Positions 10,861-24,090 of a stretch of DNA of 64,000 nt are shown one piece after another. The notes beneath the pieces are model-generated. The model did not search any database, had not been told where the DNA came from, and saw only the letters and a list, made by a program, of their open reading frames with translations. The translations under genes were made by a program, and so were the position numbers. The DNA is taken from positions 1,243,068 to 1,307,067 of the forward strand of contig VXAY01001956.1 of the NCBI GenBank assembly GCA_013399855.1, read 5' to 3'. Every line of letters starts with the position of its first letter. The stretch's first letter is position 1. The stretch is from Oxyruncus cristatus. Its lineage: Eukaryota > Chordata > Aves > Passeriformes > Cotingidae.

Positions 10861-13800
10861 CATTTCTATTGTAGTCAAAGCATTCTTGAATGCTCAAGTT
10901 CAATGTCAACAATTTATAATATAATTGCAAACGTTACACATTTTTTAAACTAAATTACAAATTTTAACAGGAACCTTTGTATCTCTCTCCATCTGTATTT
11001 GGGTTTTGCCTTTTGTTTCTTCTACTATTGTAATTGTGCACGCCTCAAGCCTGTTTCTTTACTCTGTAGTAAATTATGAGGACTCCACAGAGAAATTTCT
11101 GAATTCCCCCTCTGAATTATTCAACAAACACCTTTTCTTACCTCCCTTTGAAGTTCTCTTCAGAAAGGTCTTCCTTCATGATCCTTACACAGAATTAGCA
11201 AAGCGGAAGTAGTTTACTATGGGCTTGTTTGCAAACTCCTAACAACAATTAGCAAAACAAAAACTACTGATTGCATGTTTTATCCTTCCTTTGCCAATTG
11301 TTTTTGCTCATCACAAGTGTTCAGGAATTCAAACCATCTCACTGGACAGTGCAGCCTGATGTTTTAAACAAGACATCCAGTAGAATCTATTTACAGCAGC
11401 TACAGATCTACCTTTACCTCCAGATTTTGTGTTTAGCCTGACCAGATAAACATGAGGCAAGGAATCTGTAATTTCTGAGAGACAAGAGATTTAATTAGCT
11501 CATAGGCCAACACATTGCAGCAAAGGATTGTGAGAAATAAAAAACCAGAAAGTGCTTTAGCCTCAGGACAATATTGTTTACAAGTGCTATTCTTACAAAA
11601 AACCTCAGTAACAAAATACTTTGAGGTTGCTGTAAGAAACCTGGATGCTTTGAATGACAGATTAGACCACTATATTGTGAACTGTCTGTTCTTAACCATT
11701 ATTTGGAATGGTGTTCCCTTACTGCATGACTCCCAGAGTTACTCTGGATGGAGTAAGGAAGACAAGAAGTTTCCTGTGGTACACAGTCCTACAGTTTCAT
11801 GTTGTTTGAAGTTGCTGAACTAGTGGAATATATTATCCAATATGTGCATGAATTTAGCACTCAAGTGCTACACAGTTAACCAAGTCAGATAACATCATCC
11901 CCATTTATATCATTAAATTATTTTAAATAAGAGAGACTCCTTCTCATAAGTCAAGGCATTCTTTTTTTTGGTCAGCCTGCTTCTGCACTCTTAATGCAGA
12001 GACCAGTTCACTTCTCCATGCTGTTTCCTCTCCACTGCAGGATTTGCCAAAATAAGGTCACTGTAATACACTTTCAGAAAGAGCTTGCTTGTGATTCCTG
12101 AGATGTTGAAACCTGGTTACATGGAAGGATGAGTAGGAGTTAAGCCCATTACATTACTACCCTCAGCACCACTGGCCTTCAGTGAGCTCTTGGGTGGAAG
12201 TTAAAGGGACAGCTTAAGCCTATAAAGTCCTATGTAGTCTGACAAGTATCTAAATAATAATTGTAAAATAAACTGCTGAAATCATTATTTTGCAGTGTAG
12301 TGTGTGAGGGCACCAGAGAAGCAGAGTCTCTGTCGAAGATGTGACAGGCAGCCAGCATTTTGCCCCATTCTTACTCTCCTCACCCATGCCATTTGTTGAC
12401 TTTTAGCATGCTATAACAACAAATACTCTTCTTGTATTCCAGAGGAAAAGGCAAGATCAAAGTTTGAGAAGGTGGGGAATAACTGATGTGAGTATAAAAT
12501 AGAGCACAGGATTATGTACTAAGATTTACACACCAAGAGCGCAGATATATGTGGGCACCTGTAACTATTGCAGTTACTCATCCCAACATCTATGAAAACT
12601 ATGTATCCAAACTTACAGCTAAGAAAGTGCCCAATTTAATCCAAAACTTATTCAAACGAGTTAAGTCACATTAATGCCAGCTCACAAGCATTTCTTCAGT
12701 GATTCTTCCCTCTCTTCAGATCTCAGACAAGTGATAGAAAGACAAGACAGTTGATCAAAGTAAAATTAAACTGCCTGTGGCTGAGATTAGGGAAAAAAGT
12801 AATAATTGCTAAATGAGAGAAGGCACTTCCCTGCTAACCGACACACTAAAACCTTAGGTCTCTATTTGAAATGCCATGGACTTCACAAGTTTGTGGGGGG
12901 GAAGGCTGGCTTGACATTAACTGTGTGCTGCTTGGCACTCAAGGGGATAGAAAAACTGCAACAATTAAGTTTTCAAAAGGATTTTTAGGTAATTCAAATT
13001 TTAAGTTTCAGTTGCTGTTTTAATCATTGCTGTTAGCAGACAGGAATTCCTATGAAACAGACTGCCAAGAAAATGGCTTGTTTTCAACACCCTTTATATT
13101 CCTGTCAAAATTGAAGTGGGATAACTTCATTTGTCAGTCATTTTGCATTTTGCAGTCCTTTTCTTTCTCTTTCTGCTCCTTCACTGCTGCACACTCCTTC
13201 CCACCCAAATCTGCAATTTTGAAATTAATGGAATTTTCACCTAGGACAATATAATCTAAAAATTCCTTTATTGCACTTCAAAGTGTGTTTACTCTGTGCT
13301 GGTGCCATCCCTTGTCACTCCACGGGGAATTGCAGGCATTCCAATAAAGAGCACTCCTGAAGCTGTTTTTGCATGGAAAAATAGTGTGAACTGTTTATGG
13401 TCTCTTGGAGCTGTTTAACAATAATCTTCGTTCTCAAAAGAAGAAGCAACTCTAAGTACTTCCTTCAATCACTTAAATCAACTTGCTATATCCTATAAAC
13501 ATATTTACAAAGAGGATACACGCATTTTCTTCATGCTTATTTTAAGGAAAATATCTGTAAAGATTGAGTCAGGTTTGTCAATGAATGTCTGCATACTGTG
13601 TAATTCAGAACAACTGTGTTTCACAGACCATATTAACATGAATTGACCACTTTTATGAAACCAAATACAGCTTGGAAAAATACAGACTTAGTCATTATAA
13701 GAAGAAAAGCTCTGCTTTCCTCCAGCTCATCATTTTCTTGTCTCAAAGATGCCAAACCGGGGATATCAACAATGCAGACAGACAGAATTAGAGAGGTTTA

Positions 13801-16800
13801 AAATTATCATGATGCTTTTTGAGATAACTAGTACCAATACGTTTTACTTCTTTCTGACCTTTAAACCTTATTTTTTGTTGTATATTTTCTTTCCTATGCT
13901 TCCCAGATGATATGTTCACTTTGACAACAAGGGTCCTGTTCTGCTTGGAACACAGTGCCCTGCAGTGCTGTCAGATACTACATGCCTTTGCCACTTCTCT
14001 GTGTGCTTTAAAAAGAAACTGCTGAATGCTCTTTTAGAAAGAAAGACACTTTGAATGTCCCATGGCAAGGAGGAGGATGGGGTCTGGAAGAAGTGGAAGA
14101 AGAGTAGGAGGTCCGGGCAATGAAATTGTTGAAAGAGAGAGCTGAAAATTATTCTTCCAATGTTTGCTGAATGCTTGTAGAGGAAAACGTGACCACATCT
14201 CACTACTGACCCCGGACAGGGTTTCCTGTTCCTGTCCTTCAAGTGGAACAAGCTAGGGCTGGGGCACATAAGACAGTGACAGTAATGTCAGTGTTTCTAA
14301 AGGAAGTGGAAATAGCTTCTGATCTCCCCAGGATTACAGTGCTGCTCTTCAGACTGCACCCTGGTCATGAAGAACTTTCACTTAAGGCAACTGAGATGCC
14401 TGATTTAGGTGCACAGGGTTCAGACACTGCCAGTGGAGGCTTTACAGAGTAACTCAGCACAAATGCCCGCTTAAAAGCTCCTGCCTCATAAGAACTCTTC
14501 TGATATGGAAATTCAGATTATGGCTTCTATTCTTCTTTCACACTTGATTGAAGGTATGAGGTTCATTGTGAATCTACACAAACTTGGGACATAATCAAGT
14601 CTTCTGACTTTGACACACACACCTTACTATTCTTTAATCATTGATGATTAACAATGGATTTTCATGCAACCAGTATTTTCCTTGATGAATATTTTTTTAT
14701 AATGAAGATTTTTTTTTTTTTAAATCAACAACCCTGTTAGCATAAAACTGAAAACCTCAAATTCTTAAAAGAGAATAACATTTTGGAGGATGAATGGTAA
14801 CAATGCACATACGAGCAAGCAAATTTTTTGTCAGGGGTTGAATTTAAAGTTTTTCACTGATATCCTAATTTGAAAATAACCATAATATCAGTTCTGCTTA
14901 CTGAACATCATAAAATTATCATCTACAGGCAATTTTTCTGCAGCTTGGCAATGCAATGCATCTATCTGAAATCCATTACTCTTTCTTATTTCCTTACTTT
15001 CTAAATAGAGCACACATAAATAAATTGCAGTGTTGTTATGATAGTGTAGGCAGGTTATTCCTAACAGCATTCAGAATTGCTTGCAACCTATTTAGTATGT
15101 CTCCCCTCTACATTTCTTAAGATGAAAAGTTTGTCGTTGTGTAGAGCTCTGATATAAAGCAATTGCTCCACTTCCGGAGCACACAGCTTTTAACCTGATT
15201 TACAGAAAAATTAACTGCTTTTTCTTCAAATAAATGTGCTTTTCCGGGGCATGCCCCTTCATATGGAAACTGTACTATATACCATTACTGTTGTCTGTAT
15301 GTGCACACAAACACAGGATGTACGGAAGACCAAGTATGCCTGCCTATATGTATACAGGTAAAAGCATATATGAAGAGTATTGTGGAACTATAGGTTAGAA
15401 CATAAGTAAATCGATAACAAATAAACACAAGAAAGTTCAATTAGAATGATAATATCAAAGAGGAGCAGTTCTGTAGTGTGATCTATAAATGGTACCTTGT
15501 ATCAGATACTACTCAAGACCTGTCCTTCAATGCTCTACTGAACCACTGGATGGCATCAACCTGTAACATTATCAGTTGCTGCTGCTTTTGTCTTTATACG
15601 ACTCTACTGATTATTCTACCATTTATTATTGCTACTATAAATTCTGTGCACTCTTCATCTAAAACCCCAGTACTGTGAGTCCATCCCTTGGGAAAAAAAG
15701 TTAACAGTTTATTATCCTAATAGAGATACTAACTGTGACCTTATCGCCATTTCAGTAACTGATTTTAATTGCACTACAATATACAGCACCAGCTGCACAA
15801 TACTGGAAAAGAAATCTCATTTATGCAATTTATACAGTCTAGTAAACTTGTTAAGGACTCATAAACCATTTATGCTCAACAGACTTTTAAATAAAAAGAT
15901 AGTTTCAGAGTATGAAGAGTATGTACTGTCAAAGTTATTTCTTGTTTTATATCTGTAAATATCTGCTGGTAAACCAGGAAACTATATAATGAGTCATATT
16001 TTATGAAGAAGAAATACTGTTTTTTGTAATATCTGAAATTCAAATATTGGAATTTTACTGAATATTAATTTTTAATGGTCGTGAAAAGACAAGTGTCACA
16101 TATTAAAAAAACTACCCTCTTGTCAAAGGTATTATTTTCACAAAACATCTGGCTATATAGATAATGCTGTCAGTGGGAATCTTTGTAGGATGAGTTGCTT
16201 TCATGCACATCACACTTTGCAGGAATGGGGCCTTTTATAGACTCAGTTCTACCTTCAAGTATATCTGAACAACTCCATTTCAAGCCATTGCAAATTAGAA
16301 CTGTGTGCTGTTTTTATAGTTTGGCATCACATCCTTAGCCTTCTTCTAAGGAGAGGAAAAGTGCTTGACGGGTTGTCCAGACTGTTACAGATAAATGTTG
16401 AAATTCACTGGTTCAAATACTGTCAAATCTGTCCATGAATTTGTACATACTAATCCAGTTACGCTATATACATCTGGCATGTGGTACTTGAATGGGTGGT
16501 CACTGCAAAAAAACCCCAAACCAAACAGCTAAACAGGACTTACAGTACACCTTATGTATTCCCTATAGAAATTAGAAACTTTTTCACTGTCTTTGCAGGG
16601 TCTACTAGCCAAGATCTCCTGGTAGGAGCCTCATAGTTCTCATTCATATTACAATTTGCTGTCCTGTGACCATCAGTGTTTATGTCCTCATGCTGTTTAT
16701 GCTTCACTTGAGGGCAGGAGTCAGCTTCATTTACCTCTGAAATATTCAACAATGAGCATCCACTAACTGTCCCTATAATTCATTCTGGGCTGTCTTAATT

Positions 16801-19800
16801 AAAATGAGATTTATTAGAGGGAAAGAATCAAATTAAACTTTAAGCAGAGTAAAAACATAGTCAGATTAATGTCATGATAAATTTAAATCTCTAGGCCAGG
16901 TTGTAATATATTAGATAGATAAGAAGGAATTTAAAAAAACTACATTTCATAATTTGCTGCTGCCCAACAGCAATGTGCTCTCAAGGCTGTATCCAACAAG
17001 ATGATCCAAAAAGGACAGGAATGGCTATCTTTCAGGCATCTGCCTTCACAGGTTTGGTGGCTAGATTAGATATGTGGATGTAGACAGATATCCTCAAATA
17101 AAAACCAGCGCAATCAGTATCTTGAGTGGAAAGCTGCCTAGAGTTAGGCAATAGGATGGCAGGATCATTAAATCTTGCCTCTTAGGCACATCATCCAGAT
17201 TCCTCTTTTTTTTTTTTTTCTTTCTCCAGCATGAAATACATTTATCAAACTTACCTCTGAGCTTTTCCTTAAAAACAAAGCTACAAAGAAGTGGTCTTGC
17301 AATTCCACATAAAAATTGGTGTCTTAGAGCTCTGATCAGGGAGAGGGGAACCACTTCCTAGTTCATCGAATAAAATTCAAAAAGAAAAAGTAACCTTGAG
17401 ATTAAGAATCAATCATCTACAAAGGCAGTTTGCGTCCTCAATCCAATAATGCAAAGTGACAAGTTTCCAGGCGACAGACAATGTGCCTAAGAAGAAGAGT
17501 CAATGCCTGGAACTAGGAGCATAAACTCTGAGCAGGGAATTGAAACTGGTGTTCCAGTTCTTGGGCAAACAAGCTCACCATCATCTTGTGCTATGTAAAG
17601 GGTTATGTTTTACAGGGAAGGGGCAAGTGTCACAGAGGTTTGTTGGTTTTCCTGAAGTCTAAATGCGTCATAGTGAGTTAAACCTAATGATTAAGTCTTT
17701 CAAACTTAATAAGAGGAGTGATGCTTCCCTTCCAAGTACTGGTGTAAAACAATGTAGGTGTTTGTTCCATTCTCCTAAGATTGAAGCAGCTCATCATATG
17801 CATTATCATTCTGGAAGCTTTTGAAGAAACAAATGGAGTGTTACTGGTTTAGGTCACAGCAGTTTCGGGTTTAATTACATAACTCTGCTCAAGTTCCAGT
17901 TAAGAAGCTTGAACTTTTTCTCTTTAATTCCAGTTTTTAATTTGTCTGTTAACATAGCTTTTTTCTTCATATTGCGTATCAGCTCACATTTCCAAAACTA
18001 AGAATAAAAGAAGGTAATCAGTAATATTATTCTGTAGGCTCAAACTTCTCTTCATAGAGCCTCAAGTCTTAACCAAATTTACTCAACCCTAATATAACTC
18101 AGTCTGTGAAATCAGCTGGGCTGATGTTTATGCACACCAATCCAAGATATTGGGACTTAGAAAACATCAAACTGAGCAGCTTAACACTGGCTGATTCAGA
18201 TATGGGAAAAAGATATCTGGTCTTTCTGGCCCCAGATATTTCTGGTGTGGAGGGATGGAGTACCAGCTCCTGTTTCCTGCTACTTTGTTCCATCACAGCA
18301 GGGAGATGCCATTGCCACCACTTGTTTCTCTTCAAATAAGACTAAGTAATGCCTGAAAGGATGTCTGATAAGTCTGTGCCAATAAACTTCTACAGGTAAG
18401 TACAGCTGGAGGAGTGGTGTGCCTTTTCAGAAGAAAAAACTATTTTTTAGTCTGGTTTGCAATGATAACTGACTTCAGGTGATGCAGAAGAGGCAAATAC
18501 TTCTAGTGTACAGCAAAAGATCACCATGTCAGCTGGTAACGTGCTTCTCAGTCTGTAATGCCCACTATATTCACTTCTGCAGAGCTGCTCTGGCTGATGG
18601 ACTGCATATTACAGTGCACATTGTTTTTTTAGTAACAGTGTGGCTAAAGACATGCCTCTAGAAATGCAAAGAGAGTATCAGAGTATATAACTGAGAGGTT
18701 TCTGGAAAAATTCCTTTTTGCCTTAAAAGTCAGGCTTTTCTCTGTACAGTAATGAACACCTCCCCTCCATTTACCCACTGGAGATACCAGTAGGATGGCA
18801 GGCGTGCAATAGTTTCAGAAAGTGGTCTCAGAATCCAGGCATTTAGGCTGGATTTGAGATCACTGAGGAATTATTATGGCCTTATATTTTCATCTCAGCC
18901 GTACAATCTTACTCTTATTTATATTGGGAAAGGGAGCACAGATTAAAAACAAATTTATATAGAATAGACAGAGACCAGATTGAAATAGCCTGTCTGAATA
19001 TTTTATCTAGTCTGACTCTCTGGAAGGCTCATCCAGATTGGTTTAGTTATATTGGAAAAAAATTACTTTTCTAAGAAAGCACTTTCTGCTTTTCCTCCTT
19101 TGACCCTTTCCATCCCTCATGCTGTCAGTTACCTCTGGATTAAAACCACTTTTCTCTTCAAATCCCATACCAGTGAGTTCATGTCATTTGCTTGTAAAAA
19201 TCTGACAGAATTCATCATCCTATCAGAGAAACTGATTGGAACTTCATGACCATTCCAGTGATACAATGTCTGATCGTGTGCTCTGTCTGAAGTGGGTAGA
19301 ATTGTTTTTTGCTCCTGGTAGATTAGCCACGTCTTTCATTTCTTTTGACATACATATCTGCTGATATATCTCGCTCTAGTTGTATTTTCCAGCTCCATCA
19401 AAATTTAATATTTCAAATGCACCTGTCATTCAACTGGTGTGTTACTCCATGAAAAGAGGTCAAGGTGCATGGATCTCGGATGACATATCAATTATTCTTG
19501 TCTGAAGACAAATCATGTATTTTGTTTCTGTATCTTAAAAGCAAAGGTCCATAACTTAGATTTCTGCCAGCATGTTTCCTTCTCTTTATTAAATATGAAT
19601 TATTCATAAATTTCATAGGTTTTAAACTGTCATAGTGTTGAGTAGTTTAATGTAAAATATTCCATTCCAACATTTGCTGAACAAATCCAGACAAATGCTA
19701 GCACCTTCCCTCACACCAAAAATAACCTGAAAACAAATAGCGAGCCACTTATCAAAACAAGAAAGAAATAGTGTTTTCTGATTTATTGCCTATCATTTGA

Positions 19801-22429
19801 TCACTGTTTGAATTGTCTGCATGGATGATTAATATTTTACAAAAAGGAGAACAAATAGTGAGCAGTCTCAGTTCTGGAAAAACAAATTTGCTCTATTAGT
19901 ATATATTAATTTGCCATAAAGTTCACAATGCTTTTAGATTAGAGAATAATTTTCCTAAGTATTTTAAACTTAAATCAAGAGTAAGTAAGTGCCTCACAAA
20001 TCACAGAAATATAAATCTAGTTTGGTAAGTATTTTCTGACATACAATAGCTAACCTGTTATACTGCTAATAGTAATGTCAACAGTATAAATGTCATTGTA
20101 GTAGTGGTATAGCTCAACATGGGAGACACCAAGAATTGCACAGTTAACATTCAGATTTGCACATACACAAACTCCAGAAGAAGGAGAGAACTTCACAAAG
20201 CAATTAAATAAACCAGGTTATTTCTGTATAATCCCTCTCTCACCAACAAAACAGATGACATTCACATGTTCACTGAATTTACTATAACCATAGTTTTCTG
20301 AATATTACTCTTTATGCATCCCTTACACATAGGGACACGCTTGTATCTCTCATACTCCTTGACTGGCACGTACATTTAAGGACTTGAGTGCCCCATTTCA
20401 GAGCCTTTAGAAACTTGTATTCCATCTACCACTTCAAGTCACCCCAGAAGCACAGCAAGGTGATGACAGATAGAAAGAAAAATAGATAATAGGGTCCACA
20501 GAGACAAAACAGTTTGAATGACTGCCATTTCTTAAGAGCAAATAGGTTTAGGTTCTAGTAATAATTTTTTTTTTTTTTTTTTATTGGGATGCCAAAGGGC
20601 ATCTCAGAAAGAGCTAGGAGTGTGGCCTCTTATGGCACAAAAGGGTACGTTTTCAAGTCATTACTCATTCTCCTTCTTATACTGACGGATTGGTCTTTTG
20701 CATCATCTGGAAGCCTGGGGATTACTGACTGTTTAAAATGGTCTGGTGGGTTGTTGTTTACATCTGGTAACTGCAGTGCTGTGAAAGTTATTTCATGCTG
20801 AAAGCATAAGGGTGAAAACTGCTCCCCTACACAGTGAATACAGCCAATATAATGTGCTCAGTGCAGTCTGTCAGGATGCAAAGTGTGACTTCTCTTTTAG
20901 GAAAACAAAATCATTGCAGGAGAACTGGATTGTTCGAGTTTCAATGCATTTTCAGGAAGAGTGGACGGCTGAGGGTCCATATGCCTCCTGTTTGCATGTG
21001 TTGAGGCATGTGTTAAGACCATACGTTTGAAGGGAGGGAAATATGACACTGAGACTGTGCATGCTCACCACTCCTGTGTGAAGACAACGCTAGAGAGGTG
21101 ATACTATAAATGCCCACATGCTGCTCCGGACTGGCAGCCAGTTCTGAAGTAGCCTCAGGTGAAATCTTGCAAGTGAAGCCATATGGGATAATGATGATCA
21201 TAATCACATTGCAATGCAAGGATTTAAGCTGAACACATTGATGATATTGACCAAAACTCTTGCTGAAATTGCTCAGGATCCCAGGAAAGTTCCCATGGAA
21301 CCAAGAATGGAGCTGAACACAACATCTGGAAAAAGTATCCCAAGATCCTAATGAGCATGACAAGGCTGATCTGACCATCCTGATCTGAAGATCCATATGG
21401 GAAAACCAACTGAGCCATACTGGTTATATCATCCTATTTTCTGTTGGATGTGCAGAAGGAAGTGATACAGATAGCAATAGGAATTTCTCCTGTAGCTCTG
21501 AGATGGAAGAAAGGTATGTATTTCCGTAAGATACACTGGTTTACAAAACCTATTTGCAAAAGATTTCAGAAATTGAAGAAGAAGAAATGGCAGCAGGAAA
21601 ACATGGAAAGCAAGCGGAAGGTATAAACTTGCTGCTTTTTCTTAGGAAAAGATATCTTATGTCTTCCCTATTTGCAGGATCATCTTGTGTTAGGATATCT
21701 GTTACTGCTTCATGGACCAAGAACCATTCCCTCTGTCTGATCCTTTAACTGAAGTGTGGGGTTGAAATCTATAAAAGAATGGATGTCTAGCTTTCACAAA
21801 GAAATTCCTACCTTTCAGTGACATCTGCCATTAACTGGAATGATTCAACAACTTTTATCTATGAGGCATGAGGCATTACACCATAACTGCAGGGCCAGAA
21901 AGATGCATGCACGTTGATGGAAACACGTGTGTACATATTTTTTTGTAATCTCCAGTATTTCAAAAAGATTTCTTAAAAATATAGGGGAAGTCAGCATGAC
22001 TTTGAGCAACATCAGAACACAGCATTAAGGAATAGGGACAGAGATTTAAAATGCAGGAAAGCATTCTATAGTAAAGGTATAATGTCAGTGTGATTGACAA
22101 CGGTAATGCCAATGATAATGTCAGTCTAGAGAGATGTAATCAACAGAACTGATAATAAATATCAGCTTTTTCAATGCTAAGGAATTCCAAATCCATCTTC
22201 TTTCTCTACTTGTCTGATCTGAACGTATTTTCCAAGAAAAACACCTCTATTTAACAAAAGCAGGATTCTTGTAGGCCAGAAAAATCCTTATGGTAGACAT
22301 TATTCTTCTCCACAATTTGGATACAGTGAGATGTAGAAAGAGGAGAGACCTGGAGACTGAATTGCTGTACTGAATGCAATTTGAATGGTAAATCAGAATA
22401 CGTCTTTCACTGAGATTGAACTCTCTAAG
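10861..22429. other. Long unannotated AT-rich stretch
   Basis: No gene or clear transposon is recognised. It includes an AATAAA at 13343-13348 with no assignable gene, an 18-base T-run at 20565-20582, and a minus-strand open frame at 16552-16736 with splice-like edges (see findings). A strong donor-like CAG|GTAAGT occurs near 18396, but no convincing partner acceptor and frame were found. Other open frames overlap each other on opposite strands and look like chance. Confidence 0.5.
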
Positions 22430-22510
22430 GAGGAAGTTACAGAGCAATTAGAGACGCAATTACAGTAAGTCATCAGGACCAGATGGTATTTCATTCAGGG
22501 ATTGAAAGGA
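22430..22510 (+). mobile_element. Scrap of ancient CR1 reverse-transcriptase region
   Basis: The core 'AGTCATCAGGACCAGATGGT' at about 22467-22486 is the conserved stretch encoding the 'SPGPDG' motif near the start of the CR1/L2-clade reverse transcriptase. It is followed by a degenerate 'ATT(T)CATTCAGGG'. The flanks are too diverged to follow, so only a core is annotated. Orientation is sense. Confidence 0.6.
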
Positions 22511-24064
22511 ATAATGTGAAAGAGCGTATTGAAGAGGATATTTATTCTGCAGCTTCCAAAGAGGCAGGTTTGACTCTCTCAGCAGAATGAACAGCATACT
22601 GAATAGTCCCTGACGGTTGTCCACTGAGTCTCTGGTGACACATGAGCAAGTTCTGGTCTCTGGGTCCTTGCTGCTCCCTGAGAAAAAGAATGAGTTTTAC
22701 ACTGTAACTCTGAAATTCAACACATTTGGATTCTGCAGAAAATTTGACTTTCTTATTGAGTGATTTCTACTGAGAAATCAGTTTCAAGAGGTCAAGATGA
22801 AACTCTCAAAGTTTACCACAATCTCAGAGAGCAAAATTAGTAGAAATGTAGAAGGTATTGCATTTGTTCCTTCTTGAAAGAGGAAAGCCATGTAGTTCAA
22901 GGTGGATTGGTTGCTCCTATGAAGTAAAAATAAAACTCTGGCTCATAAGAGATGTGCCAGTGCAAAGGGCACTGGCTGATGTTAATCTGCAGACAGGTAC
23001 AGTGTAACTCTCATGGCAAGGGTATGCCACAGCATTACAGGACTTCCCAAGGGAATATTGCCCCATCCCGGAGTAAACTGTATGATTCCTCAGAACTAAA
23101 TCCACTTCTTCCATGTGAGTTGTCCCTGAAACTCTCTTAGATTCTGTTAAGTGATAAATGCTTTACTGCTGTTGACCATATATGTGGTTTCATATGGTCT
23201 GCAAGTTTGGACTGAGTTTTGTGTATTCGCTTTTTTGTCTGCCCAAAATTTAGCATAAGGTTCTTGTTGGCAATGGTGGGGAACAAAGTTTTAGCTGAAT
23301 GTAAAGAAAGTAAAAATAAACAGATAAATGAAGACTTTCATAAATGTTTTAATTTATAGGAGCATCAGAGCATTTTATGTCATACCTTACTTATCGCAAT
23401 ATCCGAGTACAGTTGTAGGAGGTCAGTATTTTAATTGTCAGTTGTACCAATGGTTAAGAACTAAGCAGCCTTGGATTTATGATGGCAATAATGAAGTGGA
23501 ACCAAGTCTTTACAGATAGCTACACATGGCACAGTATTCTGGCATTCAATACAAAAGACTCCAAAAGGTTTATTGGGTAAAAGAATAGATGAAACTGATA
23601 TTAATATCTGGCATTCAGACCTTTAAGACTGCTAACAAGTATTTCAATAGGCAGCATACATAGGATTTTACACTGAATGTGCATGCGTATATTTCAACCA
23701 TGCTATGCTGGCCAATAAGAACTGATTAAATATTGAAGATGAAATCAATCCCTAACATTTAGCAGCTAGAAAACATGTTTTGTTTCTTTTTCTGGGTACT
23801 TTTGCATACTGAGCTAGCCCTGCCATATATCCAGAAAATACTGTGCATAATTCAGTGCAATTAAACCTACTGTTTATGCAAGTTATTCTTAAAATAGCAA
23901 CTGTTTCCAAAGATAGCAAAGCTGCTCCTAAAAAGACAGTCTTGTAATCTGTAGACAGAGGCAACTTAAATCAGAGCCAGGAAAACGGTCTAAGAATCTA
24001 GTTTATAAGTTAGTAAGTTGCTGATACAATTTCAGATGATTAAATTTAACATCTGATCTATCAG

Positions 24065-24090
24065 AAAAAACAAAACAAAACAAAACAAAA
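24065..24090. repeat. (AAAAC)n microsatellite
   Basis: Four A-rich units ending in C lie in tandem, with a longer first A-run. The unit is 5 bases. Nothing around it looks like a retrotransposon tail. Confidence 0.9.

Noticed and set aside
13343..13348. AATAAA as a possible polyadenylation site
   Set aside because: No associated gene or LTR boundary could be found.
18396..18401. CAG|GTAAGT strong donor-like site
   Set aside because: Similar donors also occur near 7187, 34621 and 50103. Without a matching acceptor and frame these are expected by chance in 64 kb.
21013..21396. Minus-strand 127-codon open frame
   Set aside because: No recognisable motif. It contains an isoleucine run from AT-rich DNA, and overlapping short frames occur in other phases.
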